A DNA stretch of 31,846 bases from a virus, in the IMG/VR virus record IMGVR_UViG_3300031857_000850, positions 1 through 31,846 of that record, one strand, 5' to 3'. Within the stretch, counting starts at the first letter, position 1, and the number at the start of each line of letters is the position of its first letter. Below the pieces are notes generated by a model. That model was not told the origin of the DNA, searched no databases, and saw only the letters and a program-made list of their open reading frames with translations. Both the position numbers and the translations under genes were made by a program. Below, one piece after another: positions 14,697 to 22,493 of this stretch.

Positions 14697-15814
14697 TGGC
14701 TCACTCCAATATCGTCGGGGGCAGCACCGCCAAGCGCGTCATCGCCTGCCCTGCATCTGTCAAGCTCTGCCAGCAGATGCCCCCGCAGATCGAATCCGAG
14801 CACGCAGCGCGTGGGACGCTACTGCACAACGTCATGGCTGAACTCTTGGAGTTCGACAAAAAACCCGAGCAGATGATCGGCGCTACTTACAAAACCCAAG
14901 TTCTGACACAGGAGCTAATCGATGAGAAGGTTATACCCGCTCTGGAAGCACTCCAGGAGATTGACCCAGACAATCAAATGTACTATATGGTCGAAACCCG
15001 AGTGGGGTTTGGAGATTTTCTTCCTGATGTATTCGGTTCTACTGACTTACTGGGTCGTATTGGCAGCCGGGCTATTGTTCTCGACTGGAAATTCGGTGAC
15101 GGGGTTCTTGTTGACGCTGACGATAATCCCCAGCTGCTATTTTATGCGGCGGCAGCTATGCGTACTCCATCGGCCAAGTGGGTTTTCGAGGGTGCCGATG
15201 AGATTGAACTCATCATCGTCCAACCTCCAGCAATCCGGCGCTGGGTCACTAATCGCGCGCGGGTTGCTAATTTCGAACTCCAGCTCTTACGAGCCGTCAC
15301 GCAAGCGCTTCGTCCTGATCCGCTAATGCAAACCGGCGACCATTGTCGCTGGTGCACTGCAAAACCGATCTGCCCTGAGATGAACGGCGAAGTTGATCGG
15401 GCGCTGAAAACGCAGCTCTCAGCACTGCCAGCCGAGCAAATCAGCATCATGCTAGGCCAAGCTGACCGCTTGGAAGACTTCATTAAAGACCTGCGCGCGC
15501 TGGCGTTTAATATGCTCGACAAAGGCCACAAGGTGCCAGGCTACAAACTGGTCGCCAAGCGTGGCACGCGTCAGTGGGCGGACGAAAACGACGCTGCTAT
15601 ATGGATTTCTAGTCAAGGTATTGCACCATACAAAGAACAAATTCTTTCGCCTGCACAGGCGGAAACTGCGCTGAAAAAGCGTAAAATCAAACTTCCGGAC
15701 GAGCTGGTTACATCGGTGTCGTCTGGCAGTACCTTGGTGCCGGAGAGCGATCCCCGTCCTGAGGTTCTTCAAATTGGCAAGCAGCTCGCTGCTGCCTTAT
15801 CTAAACTACAGTAA
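14696..15814 (+). CDS. DUF2800 Cas4/AddB-like Fe-S nuclease
   Basis: A 372-residue PD-(D/E)XK nuclease of the DUF2800 type. Residues in order: Cys18 in IACPAS, His44 in GTLLHNVMAELL, Asp117 in STDLLGR, the D-x-K pair Asp130/Lys132 in VLDWKFGDG, QxxxY (Gln146, Tyr150), then a cysteine cluster Cys217, Cys220, Cys226 in HCRWCTAKPIC. Cys18 with the three C-terminal cysteines matches the 4Fe-4S site of Cas4 and AddB nucleases. It probably trims DNA ends during recombination-dependent replication. It sits upstream of ssDNA-binding-like, polymerase and primase genes, the usual context for DUF2800. Confidence 0.88.
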   Translation: MAHSNIVGGSTAKRVIACPASVKLCQQMPPQIESEHAARGTLLHNVMAELLEFDKKPEQMIGATYKTQVLTQELIDEKVIPALEALQEIDPDNQMYYMVETRVGFGDFLPDVFGSTDLLGRIGSRAIVLDWKFGDGVLVDADDNPQLLFYAAAAMRTPSAKWVFEGADEIELIIVQPPAIRRWVTNRARVANFELQLLRAVTQALRPDPLMQTGDHCRWCTAKPICPEMNGEVDRALKTQLSALPAEQISIMLGQADRLEDFIKDLRALAFNMLDKGHKVPGYKLVAKRGTRQWADENDAAIWISSQGIAPYKEQILSPAQAETALKKRKIKLPDELVTSVSSGSTLVPESDPRPEVLQIGKQLAAALSKLQ

Positions 15815-15825
15815 AGGATCATCAA

Positions 15826-16071
15826 ATGGAATCTGATACAGTACCAAATAGACCGCTTTCTTTTGGTGAAAAAGCGGTTGGGATTACTTTCAATCCAGGT
15901 CAAAGTCATGAGGTTCACAAATGCAAAAAAGAATTTGCGGATGTAATTGACCGCATGAATTATTTGCGTGAGCAATCGTTTGACCCTGAAGTAAAGCGTA
16001 TGGCGTCTATTGCAATTACAGAAGCGCAAACCGCGCAGATGTGGGCAGTTAAAGCTATTACGTGGAAGTAA
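15826..16071 (+). CDS. Putative Acb2/Tad1-hairpin cyclic-nucleotide sponge
   Basis: An 81-residue protein with two helices. The pattern GEKAVGITFNPGQS, then EFADVIDRMNYLREQ, then MASIAITEAQTAQMWAVKAITW resembles, from memory, the helical hairpin shared by the Acb2 (anti-CBASS) and Tad1 (anti-Thoeris) phage proteins. Those proteins sequester cyclic di/trinucleotides or cyclic ADP-ribose derivatives and so block defence signalling. The C-terminal MWAVKA helix is the most recognisable part. AAGGA precedes the ATG. It lies between nuclease and ssDNA-binding-like genes, so it should be made early, as an anti-defence factor must. The family call is recognition without a search, and ligand specificity cannot be told. 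Confidence 0.55.
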   Translation: MESDTVPNRPLSFGEKAVGITFNPGQSHEVHKCKKEFADVIDRMNYLREQSFDPEVKRMASIAITEAQTAQMWAVKAITWK

Positions 16072-16114
16072 TAAATTCAATTAACTACAGTAAAGTCTAA
16101 GAAAGGACACTACT

Positions 16115-16738
16115 ATGTCATTCGCACTCGCAAATCTTCCTCCTGTTTCTTCCCTGTCTGTCGCTCTGCGCACCCTTGAGAAAGACGTCGGCGCTGTTGG
16201 CTCCGTCATTCTGAAGATGGACAAAGGCGGCCATTGGATATACGGCGCTGAACAAACTGAAGTCGAGTCTGACAGCACGTGGGCAGTCAATCCATTCTCT
16301 TTCATCCACGGTTATATCGCGTGGGGTGATGGTGAAGTCCTTGGCGAAATGATGGTGCCTGTCACCGAACCAAAGCCTGAACTGCCACCTGTGCCACACG
16401 GCGCAAAGAAAGGCTGGGAAGTACAAGTGGGCATGTCGCTGAAGTGCCTGTCAGGCCCTGATAAGGGTCTGGAAGTGCGCTACACGACAACTTCAGTGGG
16501 CGGCAAGCGCGCTGTCAATACGCTGGGCGTGGCAATCGCCGCTCAGTGCGAGACAACGCCGGGCAAGCCTGTGCCGGTCGTTGCCTTGAAAAAGGACAGC
16601 TACCAGCACAAGTCCTACGGCAAAATCTACACGCCGGTCTTTGAGATCGTCGAGTGGGCGTCAATGGATGGCCAGACTGAAGACGCAGAAGAAGGCAAAG
16701 AAGAGGCGGCACCCGCACGCCGTCGTCGTTCGGCCTAA
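16115..16738 (+). CDS. Probable single-stranded DNA-binding-like replication protein
   Basis: A 207-residue protein with beta-strand-rich blocks (WAVNPFSFIHGYIAWGDGEV, TSVGGKRAVNTLGVAIAAQ, KSYGKIYTPVFEIVEW) and a flexible tail that turns from acidic (DAEEGKEEA) to basic (ARRRRSA). In phage modules of the order DUF2800 nuclease, this gene, polymerase, primase, the slot is commonly held by a DUF2815-type or other ssDNA-binding protein. The strand-rich fold and the low-complexity tail suit such a role, but no diagnostic motif is visible. AAAGGAC precedes the ATG. Confidence 0.5.
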   Translation: MSFALANLPPVSSLSVALRTLEKDVGAVGSVILKMDKGGHWIYGAEQTEVESDSTWAVNPFSFIHGYIAWGDGEVLGEMMVPVTEPKPELPPVPHGAKKGWEVQVGMSLKCLSGPDKGLEVRYTTTSVGGKRAVNTLGVAIAAQCETTPGKPVPVVALKKDSYQHKSYGKIYTPVFEIVEWASMDGQTEDAEEGKEEAAPARRRRSA

Positions 16739-16752
16739 GTAACACGGGGGAA

Positions 16753-16789
16753 AGCGACGCAGTCGCTAATAAGTCCGCTCCTAGGGCGG
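16753..16789 (+). other. Two small hairpins in 64-nt gap before methyltransferase gene
   Basis: The first is a perfect 6-bp stem, AGCGAC-GCA-GTCGCT (16753-16767). The second is CCGC-N7-GCGG (16775-16789) enclosing the palindrome CCTAGG. Neither has a T-tract, so they are not ordinary terminators. They sit immediately upstream of a gene with a non-canonical start and poor ribosome site, so an RNA processing or translational control role is possible. Confidence 0.35.
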
Positions 16790-16802
16790 CAGAGATGGAT
16801 GC

Positions 16803-17381
16803 GTGAGTACCCCACCTATTCCTATGAAAATACTTATTGCTTGCGAATATAGCGGCAGAGTGCGCGACGCCTTCATCCGGCGTGGGCATGATGCTATAAG
16901 CTGTGATTTGTTGCCTACTGATGCGCCTGGGCCGCATTATCAGGGTGATGTCGCTGATATTCTTAACGACGGGTGGGACATGATGATTGCTCATCCCCCT
17001 TGTACTCATCTGGCAGTGAGCGGCGCTAGGCACTTTGCTGCTAAACGCGAAAGCGGAGTACAGCAAGAGGCGCTTGACTTTGTTCGACTGTTATTAGAAG
17101 CGCCTATCGAGCGTATTGCGCTTGAAAATCCTGTATCAATAATTAGCAGTCATATACGCAAGCCCGATCAGATTATTCAGCCGTGGCAGTTTGGCCACGG
17201 TGAAACCAAGGCAACTTGCTTATGGCTTAAAAATCTGCCGAAATTGCAGCCTACTAATATTGTAGAGGGGCGAGAGGCGCGTATTCACAAAATGCCGCCT
17301 AGCGCAGATCGATGGAAAAAGCGCAGCGAAACTTACGAGGGTATTGCTAACGCAATGGCAGCGCAATGGGGTGGTAAATGA
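16803..17381 (+). CDS. Cytosine-C5 DNA methyltransferase-like protein
   Basis: A 192-residue protein of the short phage cytosine methyltransferase-like family. Motif I is represented by ILIACEYSGRVRDAFIRRGH, motif IV by MIAHPPCTHLAVSG with the candidate catalytic Cys, and motif VI by ERIALENPVS. A C-terminal region follows with KPDQIIQPWQFGHGETKAT and CLWLKNLP. It is much shorter than Dcm or M.HhaI (over 320 residues) and has no recognisable target-recognition domain. It may modify phage DNA against restriction or act on nucleotides. The start is either GTG here or the ATG at 16824, where the family similarity begins; neither has a strong ribosome site. Confidence 0.72.
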   Translation: MSTPPIPMKILIACEYSGRVRDAFIRRGHDAISCDLLPTDAPGPHYQGDVADILNDGWDMMIAHPPCTHLAVSGARHFAAKRESGVQQEALDFVRLLLEAPIERIALENPVSIISSHIRKPDQIIQPWQFGHGETKATCLWLKNLPKLQPTNIVEGREARIHKMPPSADRWKKRSETYEGIANAMAAQWGGK

Positions 17382-19348
17382 ATGTTTTGTTTGCGGATTT
17401 CGAAACTAGGAGTCGATGTGACCTATTATCTCGTGGCGGGTACAACTACAGTCTTGATGCAAGCACATCAATTCTCTGCTTTTCCTACGCACTTAACGAT
17501 GATGAAGTACAGACTTGGGTTCCCGGACAGCCGTTCCCCGAGAGTGTTAGTGAACATATTAGACAAAACGGGCAACTCAGATTCCATAATGCGGGTTTTG
17601 ATAGGCAAATATTCTGGAACGTCTTATGCCAAGATTTCGATGTACCAAAACCTAAACTCGAACAGTTCTACTGCACCGCTGCGCAGGCGCGTGCTAACTG
17701 CTTACCGGGAAGCCTTGAAGACGTCGGACGAGCCATCAGTAGTCAGATGCGAAAAGACCATCGCGGCTCACAGCTTATTCGACTTTTGTCAATCCCACGG
17801 GCAGACGGCACCTTCAATAACGACCCCGCGTTAATGGCCGAGATGATTCGCTACTGCGAGCAGGACGTTCGAGCCATGCGAGCCGTATCGAAAGCCATGC
17901 GCGACCTGTCGGATGACGAGCTGGCCGACTATCACGTCAACGAGCGCATCAACGACCGTGGTGTGCTGCTGGACAAACCGCTGGCTGAAGCGGCGATCAA
18001 GTACGCCTCAGTCGAGCTGGAAGAGATCGAGTCGCTGGTGCAGGAACTGACCGAAGGCGAGATCACGTCTGTGCGCAGTCCGCGCATGAAGGCGTGGGTC
18101 ATGGAGCGGGTCGGCCCACAAGCGCTTGAGATGATGGTAACGTACAAGGACGGCGAGAAGAAATACTCGATCGATAAATCTGTGCGAGCGAACTTGCTCG
18201 CGTTTGCGGAGGAAAATCCCGATGAGATTCCGGCCCATGTTGCGGACGTCATTCAATGCGCAGATGATTTATGGGCGTCCTCGGTTGCGAAGTTCAGCCG
18301 CCTTAGCGAGCTGGCAGACGAAGACGATCACCGAGTACGAGGTGCGTTTGTCTTCGCAGGCGGATCAGCTACCGGACGAGCTTCAAGCTATGGTGCGCAG
18401 GTTCACAACTTCACCCGAAAGTGTGCCGATGATCCCGACGCTGTTAGGCACGCTATGGTGCGAGGGCACGCCATCGTCCCACGATTTGGACGTCGCGTTA
18501 CAGATGTTCTACGTGGAATGCTCCGGCCCGCACTGATACCCGCCGAAGGTAAGAAATTCGTCGTTGCAGACTGGTCAGCTGTTGAGGCTCGCGTTACCGC
18601 ATGGGCCTCAGCTGATCCGCAAGCCGAGTCGGTGCTGGATGTCTTCCGGGAAGGCCGCGACATTTACAAGCGCGAAGCGGTTGGCATCTACCACGTACCA
18701 GAAGACCAGATCACCAAAGACCAGCGCCAGATCGGCAAGGTCGCTGTTTTGTCGCTCGGCTTTGCAGGCGGCATTGGTGCGTTCTCAGCGATGGGTCGCA
18801 ATTACGGCGTCTTCATGGCTGAGTCAGACGCCAAGCGGATCGTCGACGCATGGCGGCGCGCGAACTCATGGGCAGTGCGCTACTGGCAAAAGCTCGAAGA
18901 GGCGTACACGCGAGCGCTTCGCAACCCAGGGCGTGAGTTCTCAGCTGGGCGTGTGACGTATTTGTACGATGGCCAGCATCTCTGGTACGCGCTACCAAGC
19001 GGTCGCATTCTATGTTATCCGTTCGCTAAGTTTGACGGCGACGAGATAACGTATGTCAAGGCGGCATGGAAACCGGCAGCTGATGCGAAAGAATGGCCAC
19101 GTGCGCGCTTGTGGCGAGGGCTGGCCTGTGAGAACATAACGCAAGCGATCGCGAACGATCTGTTACGGCATTCTTTACGCCAGCTTCCGGAGACTGTACT
19201 GCATGTGCACGATGAAATCGTTCTCGAATCCGCAGCACCAGAAATTTCTGCAACAAAACTCCAGCAAGTAATGTGCACGCCGCCCGACTGGGCGCAAGGA
19301 CTGCCGTTGTCTGCTGAAGTCGAAATAATGAGTCGTTACGGCAAATAA
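17378..19348 (+). CDS. DNA polymerase, family A, with 3'-5' exonuclease
   Basis: A 656-residue replicative polymerase. The N-terminal exonuclease shows Exo I as ADFETRS (Asp7, Glu9), Exo II as LRFHNAGFDRQIF and Exo III as YCEQDVRAM. The polymerase domain has motif A VVADWSAVEAR (Asp398), motif B KDQRQIGKVAVLSLGFAGG and motif C HVHDEIVLE (Asp612, Glu613). All catalytic acids are present, so it should be active and proofreading. No 5'-3' exonuclease domain is present. The start overlaps the methyltransferase stop by ATGA. Directly after the stop codon lies a terminator-like hairpin separating it from the primase gene. Confidence 0.95.
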   Translation: MNVLFADFETRSRCDLLSRGGYNYSLDASTSILCFSYALNDDEVQTWVPGQPFPESVSEHIRQNGQLRFHNAGFDRQIFWNVLCQDFDVPKPKLEQFYCTAAQARANCLPGSLEDVGRAISSQMRKDHRGSQLIRLLSIPRADGTFNNDPALMAEMIRYCEQDVRAMRAVSKAMRDLSDDELADYHVNERINDRGVLLDKPLAEAAIKYASVELEEIESLVQELTEGEITSVRSPRMKAWVMERVGPQALEMMVTYKDGEKKYSIDKSVRANLLAFAEENPDEIPAHVADVIQCADDLWASSVAKFSRLSELADEDDHRVRGAFVFAGGSATGRASSYGAQVHNFTRKCADDPDAVRHAMVRGHAIVPRFGRRVTDVLRGMLRPALIPAEGKKFVVADWSAVEARVTAWASADPQAESVLDVFREGRDIYKREAVGIYHVPEDQITKDQRQIGKVAVLSLGFAGGIGAFSAMGRNYGVFMAESDAKRIVDAWRRANSWAVRYWQKLEEAYTRALRNPGREFSAGRVTYLYDGQHLWYALPSGRILCYPFAKFDGDEITYVKAAWKPAADAKEWPRARLWRGLACENITQAIANDLLRHSLRQLPETVLHVHDEIVLESAAPEISATKLQQVMCTPPDWAQGLPLSAEVEIMSRYGK

Positions 19349-19352
19349 AAAA

Positions 19353-19376
19353 GCCGCCCTGCCAGGCGGCTTTCTT
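19353..19376 (+). terminator. Rho-independent terminator/attenuator between polymerase and primase
   Basis: A GC-only 6-bp stem GCCGCC/GGCGGC with a six-base loop (19353-19370) is followed by TTTCTT and preceded by an A-run. It begins five bases after the polymerase stop. The next gene begins only 16 nt further and has no evident promoter between, so this probably lowers but does not abolish downstream expression. Confidence 0.75.
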
Positions 19377-19392
19377 AACTACAAGGACTGCA

Positions 19393-21744
19393 ATGGACTT
19401 TTTTGAGTATATCGCAAATCTTGCCCCAGAGGGCGAGACGGCGCTGTTTGTGCGACAGACGCCTATGAAGAAAAACGGCGAGCTGCAATTTCACGCCGAC
19501 GGAGCAATTAAGGCTACATGGCCATCATTTTTTCCTAATCACAAACGCAAGGACGGCGAAGCTTGGTACGGCAACACGGCCAGCTTCATCATTGACCGCT
19601 TCGGCGAGAAACCCAGCGCTAGTGCGGCTAATTGCGAGTACGTGCTCGTCATGGTGCTGGACGATGTGGGCGATCCAGCCAAGGCACCGAAGCTGCCGCC
19701 GCTGGCGCCGACTTGGATCATGGAGACGTCGCCCGGATCGTTCCAGTGGGGCTACGCCTTCTCAGAACAACCGACAAAATCCGACTTCGCCGCCGCGATC
19801 AAGGCGATCGCAGCTGCTGGCTACACTGACCCGGGCGCCTGCAACCCGGTGCGCAACTACCGCCTGCCTGGCAGCGTCAACTTGAAACCCGGCAAGAATG
19901 GCTTCAAAGCCAAGCTGATCGAATTCAACCCCGAGCAGGAATACACCCTCGAATATATCTGCGCAGCCTTGCAGGTAACGCCCGAGGAGTCGTCATCGCT
20001 GGGTGTGACGCCCATCAAATTGAAAGACGACGGTGGAGACGACGTCTTCCGGTGGCTCAACGATCAAGGGCTAATCCTGCGCAAACCCAATTCCGAGGGC
20101 TGGGCTGGCGTCGTCTGTCCCAATAGCGCCGAGCATACCGACGGCAATCCGGAAGGGCGCTACAACCCGTCCGCGCGCGCCTACTGCTGCCTGCACTCGC
20201 ACTGCTTGGAGCTGGACTCGACGACATTCCTGAACTGGGTAGCCTTGCAGGGCGGGCCTAAACACGAGCCGGGTGTCAGGGACGAGCTGATCGCCAGCAC
20301 GATGAGCGCGGCATTGGAAAAGCTAAATCCCGAGGCGGCGGCTGAGATGTTCACCGAGACGCCCGAGGCGGTGCTGGCTGAGATCGAGCGCAAGGAACTC
20401 GGGCGGCTGGAGAAGGCTGGCTGGTTTGAGCGCTTCGCGTATATCCAGACAGACGACTGCTATTTCGACCTGCAAGATCGCCGCGAGGTCGCCCGCTCAA
20501 CCTTCAATGCGCTGTTTAGGCATATCGACTGCACATCGATTCACTCGGCGCGCAAGGTCGAGGCCTCAGTCGCTTACGACCAAAACCGCGAGGCGATGGG
20601 CGCCAAGACGCTCTTAGGCGTCACCTACGCGGCAGGCGAAGGGCTACTGGTAGCACGCGACGGCGGCATTTACGGCAATCGCTGGCGTGACGCCCGCCCG
20701 GCAATCGTGGGCGCTGCAGGCACCGCCATGAGCGTCAAGCCTTGGCTAGACCATGTCGAGCGCATGATCCCGACCGACTTCGAACGCGAGCATTTCTTGA
20801 ACGTGCTGGCTTACAAAATCCAAAACCCGAACCGCAAGATCAATCACGCAGTGCTTATTGGTGGCTACCCTGGCAGCGGCAAGGATACGATGCTGGCGCC
20901 CTTTTTCTGGGCTATTGGCGGAGACTCGAAAGCGAACTGTTCACTGGTCAGGAACGAGGATTTATCGTCGCAGTGGGGCTATGCGCTTGAGTGTGAGGTC
21001 ATGGAAATTGCCGAGCTGCGGCAAGCCGAAGCCCGAGATCGACGCGCGCTTGAGAACAGCTTAAAACCCATCATCGCAGCGCCGCCCGAGTTTTTGCCTG
21101 TTCACAGAAAAGGCCTGCACCCGTACGAAAGCTTAAACCGGGTGCTGGTGATTGCGTTTACGAACGAGCGTGCGGCCATATCAATACCCTCGGACGACCG
21201 GCGATGGTTTTGCCTTTGGTCGGATGCCGGACGTTTACCGGAAGCGGACGCCCAGGCTTTGTGGGGCTGGTACAAGGGTGCCAATTCGGCAAACTTAAAC
21301 CTAAACTCGGGAATGGCGGCTGTTGCGGCTTACCTGCGCGCTCGGGACGTGTCGAACTTTAACCCAGGGGCGACGCCGCCAATGACCGAAGCCAAGGCGA
21401 TCATGATCGACCAGGGCCGATCGACGGCCGAGTCTTACCTAGTCGAACTCATCACCGGGCGCTTGGGCGAATTCGCCTCAGGCGTCATTGCATCGCCCTT
21501 TTATGCGCTTTGCGACCGGCTGGCGGGCGCCGCTCCGACGGGCGCGAAAATCCCGCAAGTAGCGCTTTTGCACGCGCTCCGCGAAGCAGGCTGGATCGAC
21601 TGCGGGCGCATACACTCGCACGAATTCCAGACTAAAAAGCACATTTTCTGCGCGCCTGAGCTTGCGGGCAAACCGCGCGCGGCGCTTCGGGCAATGGTCG
21701 AATCGGTGCCAGCGCCAGCTGCGGTTAAGCTTGTAAAAGGGTAA
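19393..21744 (+). CDS. Primase-helicase (RepB-like primase plus SF3 helicase, DUF5906)
   Basis: A 783-residue fusion. The N-terminal third looks like a RepB-type primase (TWIMETSPGSFQWGYAF, CNPVRNYRLPGSVNLK). A zinc-binding region at about residues 242-275 has CPNSAEH and YCCLHSHC. The C-terminal half is an SF3-type helicase with Walker A IGGYPGSGKDT (about residues 489-499), followed by CEVMEIAELRQ and VLVIAFTNERAA, then ISIPSDDRRWFCL, features of DUF5906 and VapE-like proteins. It would prime and unwind DNA for the polymerase encoded upstream. It is the last gene of the rightward replication operon and meets the leftward small-gene operon tail-to-tail. Confidence 0.88.
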   Translation: MDFFEYIANLAPEGETALFVRQTPMKKNGELQFHADGAIKATWPSFFPNHKRKDGEAWYGNTASFIIDRFGEKPSASAANCEYVLVMVLDDVGDPAKAPKLPPLAPTWIMETSPGSFQWGYAFSEQPTKSDFAAAIKAIAAAGYTDPGACNPVRNYRLPGSVNLKPGKNGFKAKLIEFNPEQEYTLEYICAALQVTPEESSSLGVTPIKLKDDGGDDVFRWLNDQGLILRKPNSEGWAGVVCPNSAEHTDGNPEGRYNPSARAYCCLHSHCLELDSTTFLNWVALQGGPKHEPGVRDELIASTMSAALEKLNPEAAAEMFTETPEAVLAEIERKELGRLEKAGWFERFAYIQTDDCYFDLQDRREVARSTFNALFRHIDCTSIHSARKVEASVAYDQNREAMGAKTLLGVTYAAGEGLLVARDGGIYGNRWRDARPAIVGAAGTAMSVKPWLDHVERMIPTDFEREHFLNVLAYKIQNPNRKINHAVLIGGYPGSGKDTMLAPFFWAIGGDSKANCSLVRNEDLSSQWGYALECEVMEIAELRQAEARDRRALENSLKPIIAAPPEFLPVHRKGLHPYESLNRVLVIAFTNERAAISIPSDDRRWFCLWSDAGRLPEADAQALWGWYKGANSANLNLNSGMAAVAAYLRARDVSNFNPGATPPMTEAKAIMIDQGRSTAESYLVELITGRLGEFASGVIASPFYALCDRLAGAAPTGAKIPQVALLHALREAGWIDCGRIHSHEFQTKKHIFCAPELAGKPRAALRAMVESVPAPAAVKLVKG

Positions 21745-21769
21745 AAAAAGGCCCGCCGGAGAGCGGGCC
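21743..21769 (-). terminator. Strong terminator of the leftward small-gene operon
   Basis: A perfect 7-bp GC stem, GGCCCGC/GCGGGCC with a six-base loop (21750-21769), is followed on the minus strand by seven T residues. On the plus strand the stem is followed by A residues, so the hairpin works mainly for leftward transcription, ending transcripts next to the primase stop codon. Confidence 0.85.
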
Positions 21770-21825
21770 AAAAATCGCGCTTTGGAGACTCAAAGCCAAC
21801 GCGCGATCGAGGGAAAGAGAAAAGC

Positions 21826-21900
21826 TTAATCGCGCATTGGCAAGGCTGATTTTAGAATAATTATTAAGAGCGCGACGATTATTTTTCCGAGAAATAGCAT
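21826..21900 (-). CDS. Possible 24-aa hydrophobic peptide
   Basis: A 24-codon frame: MLFLGKIIVALLIIILKSAL followed by four polar residues. It would be a single membrane helix flanked by lysines. AAGGG lies eight bases before the ATG, and the ATG lies inside the end of the upstream gene, as at other junctions of this operon. The size makes chance occurrence possible. If real it would be a small membrane peptide ending the operon. Confidence 0.3.
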   Translation of the reverse strand: MLFLGKIIVALLIIILKSALPMRD

Positions 21901-22133
21901 GCGGCCGCCCTTTCAATATCCTGAATGACCGAATCGGCCAGAATCCCCTCGATATCGACGCCGCCTGCAAACGCATACACTAACCAAGCGCCGCCCGGAT
22001 ATCCGACGCCGGGATCAGGTTCGGAATATTCCAGAAAACAAGCTAATACTTTGCCAGGTTCGAACTCATATTCGAACGCGCGGAGATGGTTCGGCCAATG
22101 GCCGGTCGAATAGTCAATCTGATAATTTTTCAT
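21879..22133 (-). CDS. Hypothetical protein of small-gene operon
   Basis: An 84-residue protein with mixed strands and helix (MKNYQIDYSTGHWPNHLRAF, GAWLVYAFAGGVDIEGILAD). It is Trp/Tyr-rich, moderately acidic and single-domain. The start lies 10 nt after the stop of the 54-aa gene upstream, with GGGAAAACCA before the ATG as a usable ribosome site. I do not recognise a family. Genes of this type, early, tiny and unrelated to each other, often act on host functions in phages, but no function is shown here. Confidence 0.6.
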   Translation of the reverse strand: MKNYQIDYSTGHWPNHLRAFEYEFEPGKVLACFLEYSEPDPGVGYPGGAWLVYAFAGGVDIEGILADSVIQDIERAAACYFSEK

Positions 22134-22143
22134 TGGTTTTCCC

Positions 22144-22308
22144 TCAAGATTTAGACAGGCAAATTTGCGATACGCCGTTCTCGCGGACGGTGTGACGTTC
22201 GTAGTGAATAGTGCCGTTATGGTCTAAAAACTCGCTTTCGGTGCACTCCCGATAGTCCGGGTCGTCAAGTTCGCAGTCGAAAATAAAGAATCGCACGTCG
22301 ATTTTCAT
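22144..22308 (-). CDS. 54-aa acidic hypothetical protein
   Basis: A 54-residue frame (MKIDVRFFIFDCELDDPDYR, then HNGTIHYERHTVREN) with three cysteines and many Asp/Glu. It starts inside the stop of its upstream neighbour (ATGA) and has GGGGAAG nine to ten bases before the ATG. The first half looks like a beta-strand pair. No family recognised. Coupling and the ribosome site make it credible although it is under 60 codons. Confidence 0.62.
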   Translation of the reverse strand: MKIDVRFFIFDCELDDPDYRECTESEFLDHNGTIHYERHTVRENGVSQICLSKS

Positions 22309-22493
22309 AGTAAAGCTTCCCCAAAATTGTCAGTATTAACCGGGACCGGGTCCCGGCGGATATAACCCTGGCCAGCTGGCGGGCGAACCGTCGACCAGCG
22401 GATGACGTCTCCAGTATCATCCAACCAGCCGAAATAAACCTGGCGGGTCCAAAATGAACCGGTAAAGCGAGGATGATCGGCTGGCGCTGTCAT
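22305..22493 (-). CDS. 62-aa hypothetical protein
   Basis: A 62-residue Trp- and Pro-rich protein (MTAPADHPRFTGSFWTRQVY, DVIRWSTVRPPAGQGYI) with little helix and probably a small beta-barrel or sheet. The start overlaps the stop of the upstream gene by ATGA and the stop overlaps the next start likewise. No motif or family recognised. Confidence 0.6.
   Translation of the reverse strand: MTAPADHPRFTGSFWTRQVYFGWLDDTGDVIRWSTVRPPAGQGYIRRDPVPVNTDNFGEALL

Noticed and set aside
21725-21976. 83-codon leftward frame over the terminator
   Set aside because: It reads through the terminator hairpin and into the primase gene, and overlaps the better supported gene at 21879-22133.
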